Part shown: positions 46,436-57,301 of the stretch, piece after piece
Layout of the letters: each line of letters begins with the position of its first letter
How positions within the stretch are numbered: the first letter of the stretch is position 1
NCBI GenBank assembly: GCA_023627715.1
Contig: JAMAHW010000004.1
Span: 620,001-684,000 of the forward strand
Reading direction: 5' to 3'
Origin: Periconia sp. R9002
Taxonomy: Eukaryota > Ascomycota > Dothideomycetes > Pleosporales > Periconiaceae
Length of the DNA: 64,000 bases
The notes under the pieces: model-generated
Told to the model about the DNA's origin: nothing
Database searches by the model: none
The model's input: the letters and a program-made list of their open reading frames with translations, nothing else
Made by a program: the position numbers and the translations under genes

Positions 46436-47817
46436 CTACCTCACAACCTCATCCCCCTCCCAAACAACCCCATCCTCCTCCACCCTCCTCGGCACAAGTA
46501 TCCCCCTCAAAATACACTCATTCCCATTATCGGGACAAACATTAACACGATTCAACTGCTTATCCCTGGGACCCGTCGGCCCACTGCCATACTTCGCCTG
46601 TCCAAAAATCTTCACCTGGCGTTTATCGCTAGTGGGATACTCCTCGTCGCCCCAGCGCCCCGCAAAGTCAAGGAAGCTGGTCGGGGTTCCCTGCGCATAC
46701 GGGGTGAAGGAATTCGCGTTGCCGTCGAACTTGTAGTAGTAGGAGGCGAGGAGGGGGTCGTAGAGGATGCCACGTTCGGTGTGGTCTTCGAGGACGCCGA
46801 AGGGGAGGTTGAGGTTGGGGATGGTGTGGTCGTGGGTGCCGCCGAGGGCGTAGACGGCGTGGGAGCCGTTGGCCGAGTAGGCGACGGGGCGGAGGTTGTC
46901 GGTGTGTTTTTCCGTCACCGAGTACTTGAAGGCTTGCCCGTTGGCGTGTTGCGAGTACCACACGTATTGGGGCACGCCGTTGGCGAAGCGCACCATGTTG
47001 TGCTCCCAGTCGCCGACGTGGTTGCCGAAGTTGAGGCCATTGAGCCCGGCGACGAGGCCGCCCCAGTTGTACGTGTAGAAGTAGAAGTAAAAGGCGTCGA
47101 CGTTGCCCGAGCCCTTGTCGTTGACGACGACGACGGAGGTGATGGCGTCGTTGGTTTTGCCGGAGCTGTCGGGCCTGACGCCCTTGAGCCAGGAGGGGTT
47201 GGTGGTGATGTCGTCGTTAGAGGTGAGGTAGACGTCGCCGCCGAGTTGGCTGAGGTTGTCGAGGGTTAACGGTGAGGGAGCTGAGACGGCGTTGAAGCCT
47301 ACTTTGGGGGTGGTGTGCGAGATGTGTGTTTGGAGGTCGGAGGGAAGGTATGGGTCTTGGGAGTGCAGGTAAACTATGGGGGCTGGTGGTTGGGTGAATT
47401 AGCTTGTTGTTTGTTTAATAATCTATCTTCGTCTCCTCTTCTTTTCCAAGTCTCTTTCTTTATTTCTTTTTCCTATGGTAGCTGCTGTTTGATGGTAGTG
47501 GTGTGCTGATTGTACATGTAGTTTCCACATCTGGATGTCGGACTATGCACAGTGGACACGGTAGCTGACGAATCTCCGAACCCGTATCGCACATCCATGG
47601 AGCATTTGCCATCTCGGGAAAACGCAACCTCTCCTCCTCTTTCCATAGCTACTATTCGAAAAAAAGCAACACGAAGGAGATAGTATAATCCAAACTCACC
47701 ATATTTCAAGACATAGTCTGGCACCCCATCGGGAGCTTGCCTCTTCTCTTGCTGGGTGGGTGCAGAGAGCACAGTGGCGGCAAAGGCCACACTGGCAATA
47801 GCTTTGAAGCCAACCAT
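46436..47817 (-). CDS. secreted VPS62-like protein
   Basis: Protein of the fungal VPS62 (vacuolar protein sorting-associated 62) family, whose biochemical role is unclear. Exon 1 (47817-47700) encodes a signal peptide and a dibasic processing site: MVGFKAIASVAFAATVLSAP, then QQEKRQAPDGVPDYVLKY. A long 317-nt intron (47699-47383) joins in phase 1 to exon 2 (47382-46436), which opens APIVYLHSQDPYLPSDL. Conserved blocks include YFYFYTYNWGG, NFGNHVGDWEHNMVRF, YVWYSQHANGQAF, HAVYALGGTHDHTIPNLN and LDFAGRWGDEEYP. The total is 354 residues. Signal peptide plus KR site suggests the secretory pathway (extracellular or vacuolar). The intron is several times longer than the local norm; it carries stops in all frames that would matter, so a hidden exon is unlikely. 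Stop at 46436-46438. Confidence 0.9.
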
Positions 47818-48709
47818 CTTGAGTTGAAAGAGAGGGTTGGGATCGAGGGTTGTCCAAGAGTAGAGACAGGAGAGCGCACGAGGCTGAAGAGGAACGTCGT
47901 GGTTACCTGTTACCTTTTCATATGGAACTGGCTGATGAGAGAGATTTATACTGTACCATGGTGAACCCCTGTGGCCTACATAGACAAGTTGAAGGAGATC
48001 ACCCGCCCGAGTACGCGACCAATCACTGGGGCTCAATACCCCATACTGTTGCGAGCATCATTGCCAGAAGCCAGCGGCTGCATTCACATGGGCCCATCAC
48101 GCCCCTGGGGAGGGGTGCCGCTACCCGCCCTTTGACTTGCCATGGGAGGAATCTTGTTACGAAGCTTGGGATGATAGGTCAGGTTGAATGGCCGCAAAGG
48201 GGAGGTGAAATTCGGAGGAGGCGACGTCGTTGAGGGGTTCCTGACGCTTAGCCGCAATAGGGCCAGGGTTGACAGGGAGATGGAATTCTTGATTGGGTGC
48301 GATCGACTACATGGTGGAATTTCGCTACATTAACCGTCTCGCGCTGTGGCTGGCACTGGTATGAGATGTGATAAGCTTTTCGACTGTGGCGAGCGGTGCT
48401 GGATCTTCTAGTGGCGGAATGTTTTGTTTAATGCACACCATGGTCCAAGGCCAGAACAGTTGACGTTGAAATAGCTAGCAAAAGGTCATTGGACCGATGA
48501 GTGCAAAACAGAGCGATAGGTGTATGGTTCAGCTGAGCATACATACAGTTTAAGCATGTGGCAGGCGTATCGAATAAAATTCCGGCATGCCGCCACATGT
48601 CCGTCGCCACGAACAAGAATAGTTTGCGTGCTTCCCACCTGCCTCCATCAACTGCACCTAACACTTTCTTGGTCGGTGAGCTATGCTACAACCGTACCTC
48701 TTCGCGGCA
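47818..48709. other. intergenic region, no gene seen
   Basis: About 890 bp between the VPS62-like start and the end of the broken membrane-protein gene. It should hold the VPS62-like promoter. Open frames on both strands are short and undistinguished. Confidence 0.45.
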
Positions 48710-49927
48710 TCATATTAGCAGCTGCCGCTTCTGTCCAGAGCCCCGCCCTGATTGGCTCGCGTTGCCCTCTTCAGTGAGTGCTCTCGCGCGAGCGATCTGC
48801 GCAGGGTTGGGGCCGCTCTCCACATCATCATCTGCACTTGCGTTCGTATTGACTCGCGAACTGGCTTCGGATCGCTCGAAATCTTTTTCGCCAACATATA
48901 CAAAGACCGAACACACCATGTAAGCGAGTGAACCAAATCCGCCAACGCACAGGTAGAGAATCGCAATCTATATCTAATCAGTCTTCTCCCCCAAATTTCA
49001 AGACACCATCCTCACCTTGTGGCCGTTACCCCAGGGCTCGTGTCGTATAAAGGGGTTGCAGAGGTACACTGTCAATCCAGCAATGAACGTAGTCCAAGCA
49101 TAGCTCATACCTAGATTGCGGGTACACAGTTAGTCCAAAACAACTAACGAGGTTCCAATACATCATCAGTCTCTCCATATGGCATGCCATGTGGAGTCTC
49201 TAGAGCAGGCAGTTCTGCGTTCGGAGCATGGCCTACACATGGATGGAAACTGCCAAAGAAAGAGCATCACCCAGTGACTGGCATGCGGCCTCTTTCGATA
49301 TCGCAAGATGGTTCGGAGCGTCCGCTGGATTTCACCCTCTGATATCGTCGAGACCAGCTGTCCTTTGTTCGGAAGGTCGTCGAGTATCGACTTTGTTTGG
49401 ATCGAGGTTATGACCGCCCAAAGGGAGAAACTCAGTGAGGTATCTATTGCAGACGGTCAAAAGTCAAACCAGTGCAGCAACATCCACACTTGCTTACTGT
49501 GTACAAGTCAGTCGACGCTCTTGAATGTTTTCCACGTACTCACCACCAGAGGGCATCTATCATCCAGATAGCATTCAAGTTCCTTGTCCACGGTAACACG
49601 GCAAGTGTGGCTCCGGCACAGAAGGATCCCTTTCAGAGTCAGTGATGCGGCTACGGTGCGAAAATTGCCATTTCCATCAACCAGAGAGCCTCATACAGCG
49701 ACTTGAACAGACTGCAATTCTGCGTACTTGTTTGTTTGGAAATCTCGGACCAGAGGTATGACGACGGAACGATCGTTGCCAGCAGCGCGGAGGTCTCGCA
49801 GAGGCCGCCAGGTGTAAAGTTTGAAAGAGCGACGATAGGGAAGAGTGACGATGCAAACGACCATGTCCATAATGATGTACAACCAATGTTGACGATCCCT
49901 GAGTTGAGGTCGAGCCGGCTTCTCCAT
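48710..49927 (-). pseudogene. disrupted multispanning fungal membrane protein
   Basis: The pieces read like one conserved fungal membrane protein, but frames do not join cleanly. From 49927 the ATG gives MEKPA. The convincing frame (DLNSGIVNIG, then FPIVALSNFTPGG, SLYEALWLMEM) starts only after a one-base shift near 49912. A 39-nt GC-AG gap (49668-49630) leads to GSFCAGATLAVLPWTRNLNA and IDALWW. The next piece (49443-49237: TSLSFSLWAVITSIQTKSIL, then RTILRYRKRPHASHWVMLFL) is again one base out of phase. The last two pieces (49110-49016, 48967-48710) join correctly: SYAWTTFIAGLTVYLCNPFI, then AILYLCVGGFGSLAYMVC and a hydrophilic tail. Two net +1 shifts and an unusual intron suggest decay or local sequence errors. 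Function unknown; several TM segments. Confidence 0.55.
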
Positions 49928-50608
49928 GTTTATGGTTTGCCGCGGTTCGTTTTTTTATGTCTGTGGGTGCTGCTCAAGGTCTGCTACGTGGGACAGAGGA
50001 ATGAAAAGTAGTCTGTGCTTTCCAAATTTGTGCTGTACCTGCTGCCTGATTGCTGGTGTGACGCGTGGGTTGCTACTTCTCAGAAGGTTACACGTATGCG
50101 ATTTCACGCGAGGAATGAGGATTGTTCATTTCCAGGTGCTGTATATACCTAGGAATATCTTCTTTCGAGATGCTGATCAGAAATGTTACAAATAAATCTC
50201 TGATGCAATCACACGTGCCTAGGCGCAGCTTGCTGTTACATATAATATCTCCAACGGGGCTGCAGTAGTAACAATTAGGACGTCCCACAAAGGTATAAAG
50301 GATATTCGGTTCCCGGTTCACTTATGTACGTATCACTAGTCTCTCGCTTGTTTCTATCTTGGCTTCGCTGTTGCATAGATATGTGCAAACATTGATGATT
50401 ACAGACATGGAGGCCACTCAGTGGCTCCTGCAGATGGATGGATATGGAGTCATGGCGGGGAAAATGACTTGCTGGGGCGATGACGAGCGGCCCCCACATG
50501 CCCCAGCCTCGATCCCCAGAGCTTGCTTGTGAACCTCCAACTACTGTACTTACACCTCATCCATCTTGTCACCGTATCCTTATGCGCCGCCAGATTTGAC
50601 TACTCATT
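49928..50608. other. intergenic region upstream of the F-box gene
   Basis: 680 bp between the broken membrane-protein gene and the F-box gene, which diverge. No supported feature besides presumed promoters. Confidence 0.45.
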
Positions 50609-53441
50609 ATGACGGCTGAAGATGTGAGCCAAACCACCCATGGCTCCTCAGTATGTTAGAGCCCCCTCCCTCCCTCCCGGCCTGCTCTGCCCCACCCACC
50701 TGCACTGCTTCACATGCGGTTCCCCGGGCGATCCCAGCTACACTTTATTCTTGGCTGACCGAGTCTAGATTGAACGTCTGCCGACAGAGCTTCTTGATCT
50801 GATCTTGTACGTACATCTTCCTAGCCTCAACCTTCTCAAGCACCGTTTTGTATGGGGAATACCGAAGACCTATAGCACGCTCAAATAGTCCTTGTTCTCA
50901 CTCCACTAACGCATCATTCGTACCTTTAGTGGCTACTTATCCGTTTCCGAGCTCAAAGATGCCGCCCTTGTATCCAGAAAATTATACCAACATGCCGCCA
51001 AAAATCTCTGGCACCATGTTGTCCTTGTCGATAAATGGACCCTTCATCTAAACGATGAGACACGTCACCTGTACGGAGACCGAGGGCAAGGCGAGCCCGA
51101 CGAACATGATGACACTCCCATTATAGAGAAACTACAACTTTTGGCGGCGTACGTGTGCCCATAATCAACATGAGGTCCAGAGATTGACGAATATATGCAA
51201 CAGGAATCCTTCCTTGGCCGCAAATGTACACGTTCTGACCCATCGCTGTCATATGCCTACTCCCAATATATTCTCCGAGCTGCCTCTTCAGCACTTCCAT
51301 CCCGATACGCTATCTCAAGACCCTCGCCTCCATGCCCTTCTCGTGCGCGCGATACCAAATCTGATCAATGTACATACTTTGAGGATAATTTACGGTCATT
51401 ATCATATGACAAGGATATTGTTGAGTGCATTCCTCAATCCCCGGCGGCCCCAAAATGTGCCTCTACGCAGGTTGTGGCTCGAAAGCTGCTCTCTCGCCAA
51501 CATTGATACCGCGTTTGACTCTGAAGAGTACGCGTCCAAACTACAATCAATACGTCTGCGCAGGATTCGGGCAGAAAACATGAAAAATCCGGATTCGAGC
51601 AGAATGTATACCGCAGAGTTTCGGCTATCTCGATCTGGCCATACGAGAAGGTTGCACACTGGTGCGGGAGGCTGGTTTTGGTCGACAGTAGAGTATTCCA
51701 CGATGAATGTCCCTCCACGCTGGGTGTTACCTACCCCCGAGGAGATGAAAGCCAAAGCGGAGAGCTTCGACCAAACCATCTGGGAAAATCTTTCGGTTGA
51801 TCCATCATTGATTGAAGAGACCAACCTTGTCCCACCACCTGGTATGTATATCTCTAATACAGAGGCAATGGAACACGTAGAATGGAAACCCAGTGGAGTG
51901 GCACCATGAAACCTTGATCATCTATAAGACACGTTTGATAGGCTTTAACTAATTATGTGCCTCAAGTACCGCAGCACTCTCCCACAAACCCGATCAAATT
52001 TCTCATCGAAAAGTCTGCGGAAACATTGACAAGTCTGAACCTCGATTGGGTTTTATGGTATCGAAACGGCTCTGCCGATACAACACATGCATTGGCTACT
52101 CTGCAACAATTATCTCGGCAACGGTTTCCTCATTTGCGCGCTTTCCAACTTCGCAACACCGTTGTTTTGGATACAGTATTGCCTGATGGCGTGTTTTTAC
52201 TAGAGGACATGTTCTTGGATTTCATGGAAGCTCATCCCAAGCTACAATGCTTGGCATGGCCAATCGATAGATTCTATTCGCACGCCAAACCCAGTGCTGA
52301 ACTACAAACTCGGACGCGTGCCGTGGTTACACATCTTGGCAACACCATTATCGATCTTCGACTCGACAACTTTTACTCTGGGGATGGGGAGCCAGTCACT
52401 GATGATCTCCAAGGCCCCCACGCTTACTTAGAACGCATTCGCCGTCGCCGTTTTATAGCTGAATTTGCGCCGCATATGAAAAAGGTGGAGCAACTGAAGA
52501 TTGAAGGCGGGATCGCAAGAGATGAGAAGCGAGAAATCATACGCGCCCTCCACTATTCGCCCCTGAAAAAACTCGTCCTTATTGGGGTCTGTTTTCCAGT
52601 GGGTAATACATGGGGCCCCCGAGGGGAATTTCTAGCAACGCTCGATCCTGGTCCACTTCCAGATCCAACATCGCACCTCGAGCGGGAGGATTATGACGCC
52701 ATCCTAGCCGCCCACAAGCGGCAGACAAAAATCCCATCCAATTTCGAGTTCAGACCTATGTATGGTTGGGACAAGTCGCCCGCTCTACTCCACACAATTG
52801 GCCAGCATCACAACTCAACCATCGAAGAGCTCAAGCTGTGCGGCTACAACGGTGCACCGATATTATCGTACATGACACCAATAACATTGCCGATCCTGTT
52901 TCCTCTACGATCCTTCCACAATCTAAGAACACTGATCATGTCCTTCTGGCTCCTAACACACTTTGAGGATTCGTATCGCGACACGGAGATTATCCAATCT
53001 TGGATGGACACTCGATCGCCCGCATCTACCGCTCTCGTCGTCGTCACACCTCCATCCTCTCCTTCCCCGCGCTCCCCCGTCGATCCAGCCGTCATGCCAG
53101 CCTTCATCATGCCCAACACGGGCATCGAGCCGCGCGCCCAGGAATACAACCGCTGGGCCGTGGCCCTCAAAACGCGATTCAGGCCGTCGGCGCTCGCGTA
53201 TCGTGTTGCCGAAGACATTGGACCGCATCTCAGCCAGCAAGCCAAGGAGCGTCCCGGCGGTGTCAGAGTACGGGCCTGCTTTAGCCTCGGTACCAGAGAC
53301 GATGGGAGACAGGTTAACGACATCTTCGACTTGGATATCAGGATCGGGCCGAATGGGCAGGTGCTGGAGTTTATTGGGCCGAGGGAGGAGGTGGAGAAGG
53401 GGAGGCTCTGGGAGAAGTTGGAGGCTAGGCGGTGGTTTTGA
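50609..53441 (+). CDS. F-box protein with long leucine-rich/unknown C-terminal region
   Basis: Probable SCF ubiquitin-ligase substrate adaptor, 803 residues, five exons: 50609-50650, 50769-50806, 50930-51148, 51204-51841, 51967-53441. Exon 1 encodes only 14 residues (MTAEDVSQTTHGSS). The F-box starts in exon 2 (IERLPTELLDLI, residues 15-26) and continues in exon 3 (FGYLSVSELKDAALVSRKLY). The small second exon splits the F-box, so gene finders may miss the start. The rest has irregular leucine-rich stretches (FPHLRAFQLRNT, LRSFHNLRTLIMSF, STIEELKLCGYNG) and a charged C-terminus (GPREEVEKGRLWEKLEARRW). The last junction (51842-51966) removes in-frame stops and joins VPP to PQHSPTNPIKFL in phase. 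Substrate unknown. It converges with the 54.1-kb gene. Confidence 0.82.
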
Positions 53442-53863
53442 GGCGAGTCAGGGATCGGAGGAGTACATAGGTAAGGAGGTAGACTTGGAGAGGGGTGTTG
53501 TCTTGTTTGAATTGAATACAACTATACCCACTGTTTGTTCTTTCGAATCTGCTGGTTTTCTTTCTTTCTCTCGGTCATATATAGTCACATAGGGAAGTAA
53601 CTTATACAGAATATACGTTTTGAATTGTTTTTTTTTTTCATTCTTCATCTCTATCTACTAATCCTACACACACCCCATCCACACACACCAAACACCCCCG
53701 AATACCCCCCAAAAACAAACAAAACAAGATACAAACACACAAAAACAAACCCCACAAACGGGGACCAGACATCTCATCAACCCCCTCCAACCCACGCAAA
53801 CGACAGCCCAATGCGGGCTCCCGGCGGAAGAGAGGGGAGGGAAAGGAGGAGGAAGGAGGGAGG

Positions 53864-53904
53864 GGGAAAGGAACGAGCACTTCTACGGCTACGAGTTCCC
53901 TTTC
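53864..53904. repeat. stem-loop copy 1 (GAAAGGAAC arms)
   Basis: GAAAGGAAC pairs with GTTCCCTTTC with one bulged base, around a loop containing CGGCTAC. It resembles copy 2 at 53982-54026. It lies between convergent genes, next to a purine tract (53827-53872). Confidence 0.55.
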
Positions 53905-53981
53905 ACCCCTCCTCCCTACCTTTCTGAACTCTGTACGATGGGTGGATGGGCGGGGGCGGGATACAAAAGAGGGACGGAGGC

Positions 53982-54026
53982 GGAAAGGAGCGAGCTCAAA
54001 AAAAAAGCGGCTACAAGCTCCTTTCC
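53982..54026. repeat. stem-loop copy 2 (perfect 10-bp arms)
   Basis: GGAAAGGAGC (53982-53991) and GCTCCTTTCC (54017-54026) are perfect inverted repeats, about 70 bp downstream (in transcript sense) of the stop of the leftward 54.1-kb gene. The loop holds an A9 run and the same CGGCTAC as copy 1. A GGAGA purine tract and a C13 run (54078-54090) follow immediately. Confidence 0.65.
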
Positions 54027-54092
54027 CCAGCCGGACCGAAAACAAACGAGAGAGGAGAGGAGAGGAGAGGGGAGGAGCCCCCCCCCCCCCTC

Positions 54093-56219
54093 CTAACACC
54101 AAGGCCACAACCTCCCCCTCTCCTCCGCCAGCACCTTGCCCTTTCCCGCCTCAAAATCCCACTTCCACGCCTCGCCCCGCGCGGCCAGATCCTCCAGGCA
54201 CTCGACCCCACACCCAGCCTCACGCCCACGCCACTCGTCGACGGCGAAGGGGCTGTGACCTTCAAGCGCGTCCGGGACGACGAACCCGGGGAAGGCGACC
54301 GTCAGGGGCTTGATGTGGTCGTCGCGCTTGAACACGTCGATTCCGTTCGGGCGGGCAGGAGGGCCGGGGAGGCAGCGAGGCGTGGGCCAGTAGCGGGTGA
54401 ACGGCTGGAACCGATCGGAGCACTTCTCGAAGTCGCGCGAGGTCGGAGCTGAGAAGAAGAGACCGGTGACGGGGTCCGGGTAGGTGAGGTGGATGGCGAG
54501 GTCGGAGTTGGTGAAGGGGTTGGGCGGGAGCGAGGAGAGCGGGGTGTGGTGGTCGCGGGCGTAGACGTAGTTGGTCAGGTCGGCGACGAGGGCGCGGAGG
54601 TAGTTTGCCTGGTAGATGGCTTCGAGGAGGGAGGTGCGCAGGCCGATGGTGCGGTGGGCGAGGATGCGGAGTTGGGTTGCGGTGGTGGGGTCGGTGGGTT
54701 GGGAGAGGGTGGCGTCGTAGATGGCGCGTTGGGCGAGGAGGTATTTGCGGTCTGCGATGCTGAGGGAGTAGGCTTCGAGGGAGTCGTGGTGGTCTGAGAG
54801 GGTGGTGAGGGACGGGAGGAGGTTGAGGAGCCAGATGTAGGCGGCGTTGCCTGGTGGGATGGTGAGGATCCAGAGGAGCTGGCCGATGAGCTTGAGGAGG
54901 GAGAGGAAGGGTTCGGCGATGAGACGGCCGAGGCGGAGGGCGTGGCGGAGGGTGAATTTGGTGGCGGTTGAGAGGTATGTGTCATCGGCGAAGAGCTCCT
55001 TGGAGAAGTCTCGGATGAAGGTGTAGGTGGTGCTGGTTACGTCGGATATCCAGATGTATAGGTCGCGCGCCAGGCCGTACCAGTGCTTGATTAGCATGCT
55101 GGAGCCGACGAACAAGAAGACGGTCATGCCAGGGATGGCCTTAATTAAGCCGAAGGCGATGCCGGGGAGCTTGCAGATCCATCCGGGAACACAGCACAGG
55201 AAGGCCCATATGAGCTGCAGTATTAGCCAGAGAGAGGTGAAGATGAAGACGGGCAGCGTCACGGTGAAGAACGTAGTGCCAGCGACCCAGAGATTGACGG
55301 CGAAGCAGACGCCATAGCAGTCGAGCCAGGCATAAGTGCGTCTCAGGAGCGTGTAGATGAACAAGATGGCGACCTCGAGTATCTTGCAGAGAGTATCCAC
55401 GAACGACTCGAACGTTTCGTCCACCTTCTCGTGGAAGGCCCACATGAATTCGCGTCTGATGTGGCACATCCAGCACAGTACACACGGCACGAACGCCTCC
55501 GTCCAATGTTGGGGGTTCTGTTCAACCAAAGGCCAGTTGAACGCACCGTTCTCAATGTCTACAAACGGGTAGACGGACCAGACCAACGGTGTGAGGAGTG
55601 CCAGCGTGGGGAGGAGCCAGATGACCTTGAATGTTTTCCACGTGACGACGCACCAGAGGAGTTCCCGAGTGAAGTCGCTGATCAGAATGTAAGCCACGTT
55701 GGCGACTCCCCAGAGCATCGCGAGGTAGGTGATGAGCTCGAGTGCCGTGAAGGTCTTCTGATCCAGATAATCGTAAACCGCGCCCGCCATGTCGCAGAAG
55801 TACGTCATGGCGTCAAAGACTCGTGAGTTGAGTCGGTCGGTCAAGGAGTCGAAGGTCTGGAAACGGCGAGGCTTTGCACCGGGGATAGCAGGGACGGGTT
55901 CTTCAGCAGGGGTTGTGAGGGAACCGACAGGAGCAGAGAAACCGGAGGAGTTGGAGAATGAACCGAAAGAAGAGTCAGGGAAAGAATCAGCGGGAGGAGC
56001 TGAGGGAGAGGCCGAGGGACGAGGGGAGAATGGGCCTGTTGTCCAGACGGGGACGTGGTCGAGTGTGGCGGTTACCGTCGCGGTCTTGTCAACGACGACC
56101 GTCTTTGTCGACAAGACAGGCACGACTTCCAATGGAACTGGCTGAGAGGGAGATAATGAATACCATACCCCCTGAAAGATTGTGAGCGCTCCAAGCGCGA
56201 AAGAAAGGGATTTCCACAT
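54093..56219 (-). CDS. polytopic membrane protein of unknown function, 708 residues
   Basis: Single-exon gene beginning at the ATG at 56217-56219; I do not recognise a family. The N-terminus is a signal-anchor-like helix (MWKSLSFALGALTIFQGVWY), then a Ser/Pro/Val-rich lumenal or extracellular stretch to about 120. The centre holds roughly 7-9 hydrophobic segments (ITYLAMLWGVANVAYILI, FKVIWLLPTLALLTPLVW, ILEVAILFIYTLL, WVAGTTFFTVTLPVFIFTSL, LWLILQLIWAFLCCVPGWIC, MTVFLFVGSSMLI, LLWILTIPPGNAAYIWLL). Several acidic/Trp-rich loops lie between them. The C-terminal 200 residues are soluble, with conserved-looking LRILAHRTIGLRTSLLEAIY. Many cysteines occur in the membrane part (PCVLCWMCHIRREF). Converges with the F-box gene; downstream sequence holds hairpins and a C tract. 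Confidence 0.8.
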   Translation of the reverse strand: MWKSLSFALGALTIFQGVWYSLSPSQPVPLEVVPVLSTKTVVVDKTATVTATLDHVPVWTTGPFSPRPSASPSAPPADSFPDSSFGSFSNSSGFSAPVGSLTTPAEEPVPAIPGAKPRRFQTFDSLTDRLNSRVFDAMTYFCDMAGAVYDYLDQKTFTALELITYLAMLWGVANVAYILISDFTRELLWCVVTWKTFKVIWLLPTLALLTPLVWSVYPFVDIENGAFNWPLVEQNPQHWTEAFVPCVLCWMCHIRREFMWAFHEKVDETFESFVDTLCKILEVAILFIYTLLRRTYAWLDCYGVCFAVNLWVAGTTFFTVTLPVFIFTSLWLILQLIWAFLCCVPGWICKLPGIAFGLIKAIPGMTVFLFVGSSMLIKHWYGLARDLYIWISDVTSTTYTFIRDFSKELFADDTYLSTATKFTLRHALRLGRLIAEPFLSLLKLIGQLLWILTIPPGNAAYIWLLNLLPSLTTLSDHHDSLEAYSLSIADRKYLLAQRAIYDATLSQPTDPTTATQLRILAHRTIGLRTSLLEAIYQANYLRALVADLTNYVYARDHHTPLSSLPPNPFTNSDLAIHLTYPDPVTGLFFSAPTSRDFEKCSDRFQPFTRYWPTPRCLPGPPARPNGIDVFKRDDHIKPLTVAFPGFVVPDALEGHSPFAVDEWRGREAGCGVECLEDLAARGEAWKWDFEAGKGKVLAEERGRLWPWC

Positions 56220-57301
56220 GGTGGCGTCGCAGGCTTTGGTGAGCTTTGCAGGCAGGTTGTGGATAAAGGTTGTGGGAGGAGGAGCAGGAGGAGAACGGTG
56301 GGCGAGCGGCGGTGATTCAAGCAGGCACTGTGCGGCCTGATTACGTAGGCATACCTTTGGCGAAGAGCAAACGCGCTGGCGGGGTAGGTGCTATTGTGCT
56401 GGTGAAAAATGAGGTGAAAGGGGTTTGAGGGGGTTGTGGGCCGGTGAAGTGAGGTTGGGTTGAGGTCGCGTTTGATGGGAATGTGCGGTGACCACGCGAA
56501 ATCGTGGCTCGGAACACATGTGCTCCCTCATCAAGCAATAAAATGACTGGTCAGATCTGAATAGTATTGTTCGACTATGAAAAGTCTTGTTGTTGACAAG
56601 TGCATCGATACAGTCCAACACCACTCCACTGTACAAACGCGCAGACAATGACAACATTGTGTCCTAACAGCTGTACCAAGACTTCTTTTTGGATATAGTC
56701 GTCTCTGTTATATCTGAAAGACTCGTTGGCAAACAATTTCGAGATTGATAGATCGAGGCCCGAATCTGTATATCGTGCGGGAAGGTCGATACCGAAGGAG
56801 GTTCATCAGTCCCTAAACTATCTCTTGTGCTTCACATGGAGTACCAGGTTCGATCTGGCTTCATTATACAAGATTGATTCTTTCAGCTTACATAATGGCA
56901 GCAATAGCCAGTCGCTTTAACAGCTGTTACTATATACGGCAATTCATCTCTCCTTGGGAGGCCTATGCAACATCCACGACGCCTTTTCGCTTTCCCGCCT
57001 GCATCGACAAAACCAGAAGGGGTATATTCAGGTCGAGAACGAGCCCGAGAATGAACACAACAGAAATTAGATCCAATCGATAGATCGCAGATTTCGAATC
57101 GTCAAGACCAAAAAGAAGAAAAGAAATGGGAAATATAAGAAAGAAATAAAAAGAACAAGTACAACTGATTTTAGCACCAATGCTTAGGGGGAATATGTGA
57201 AAGGCAAGACTAAGCTTGCAAACAAGGATATACGCCGTATTATGATACAATGTGTTGCTGAACAAAATAAAGAATTAACCGGGCAAGTGACTGCAAGGTC
57301 A
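56220..57301. other. intergenic region between two leftward genes
   Basis: 1.08 kb: the promoter side of the 54.1-kb gene (56220-56400, with pyrimidine-rich leader on the - strand) and the A/T-rich 3' side of the EGF-like gene. No gene is supported. Confidence 0.45.

Noticed and set aside
48710..49927. MFS transporter of the allantoate/pantothenate type
   Set aside because: The short N-terminal and C-terminal fragments suggested it at first, but the middle pieces (FSLWAVITSIQTKSIL, RTILRYRKRPHASHWVMLFL) do not fit MFS. A different fungal membrane protein family fits all pieces.
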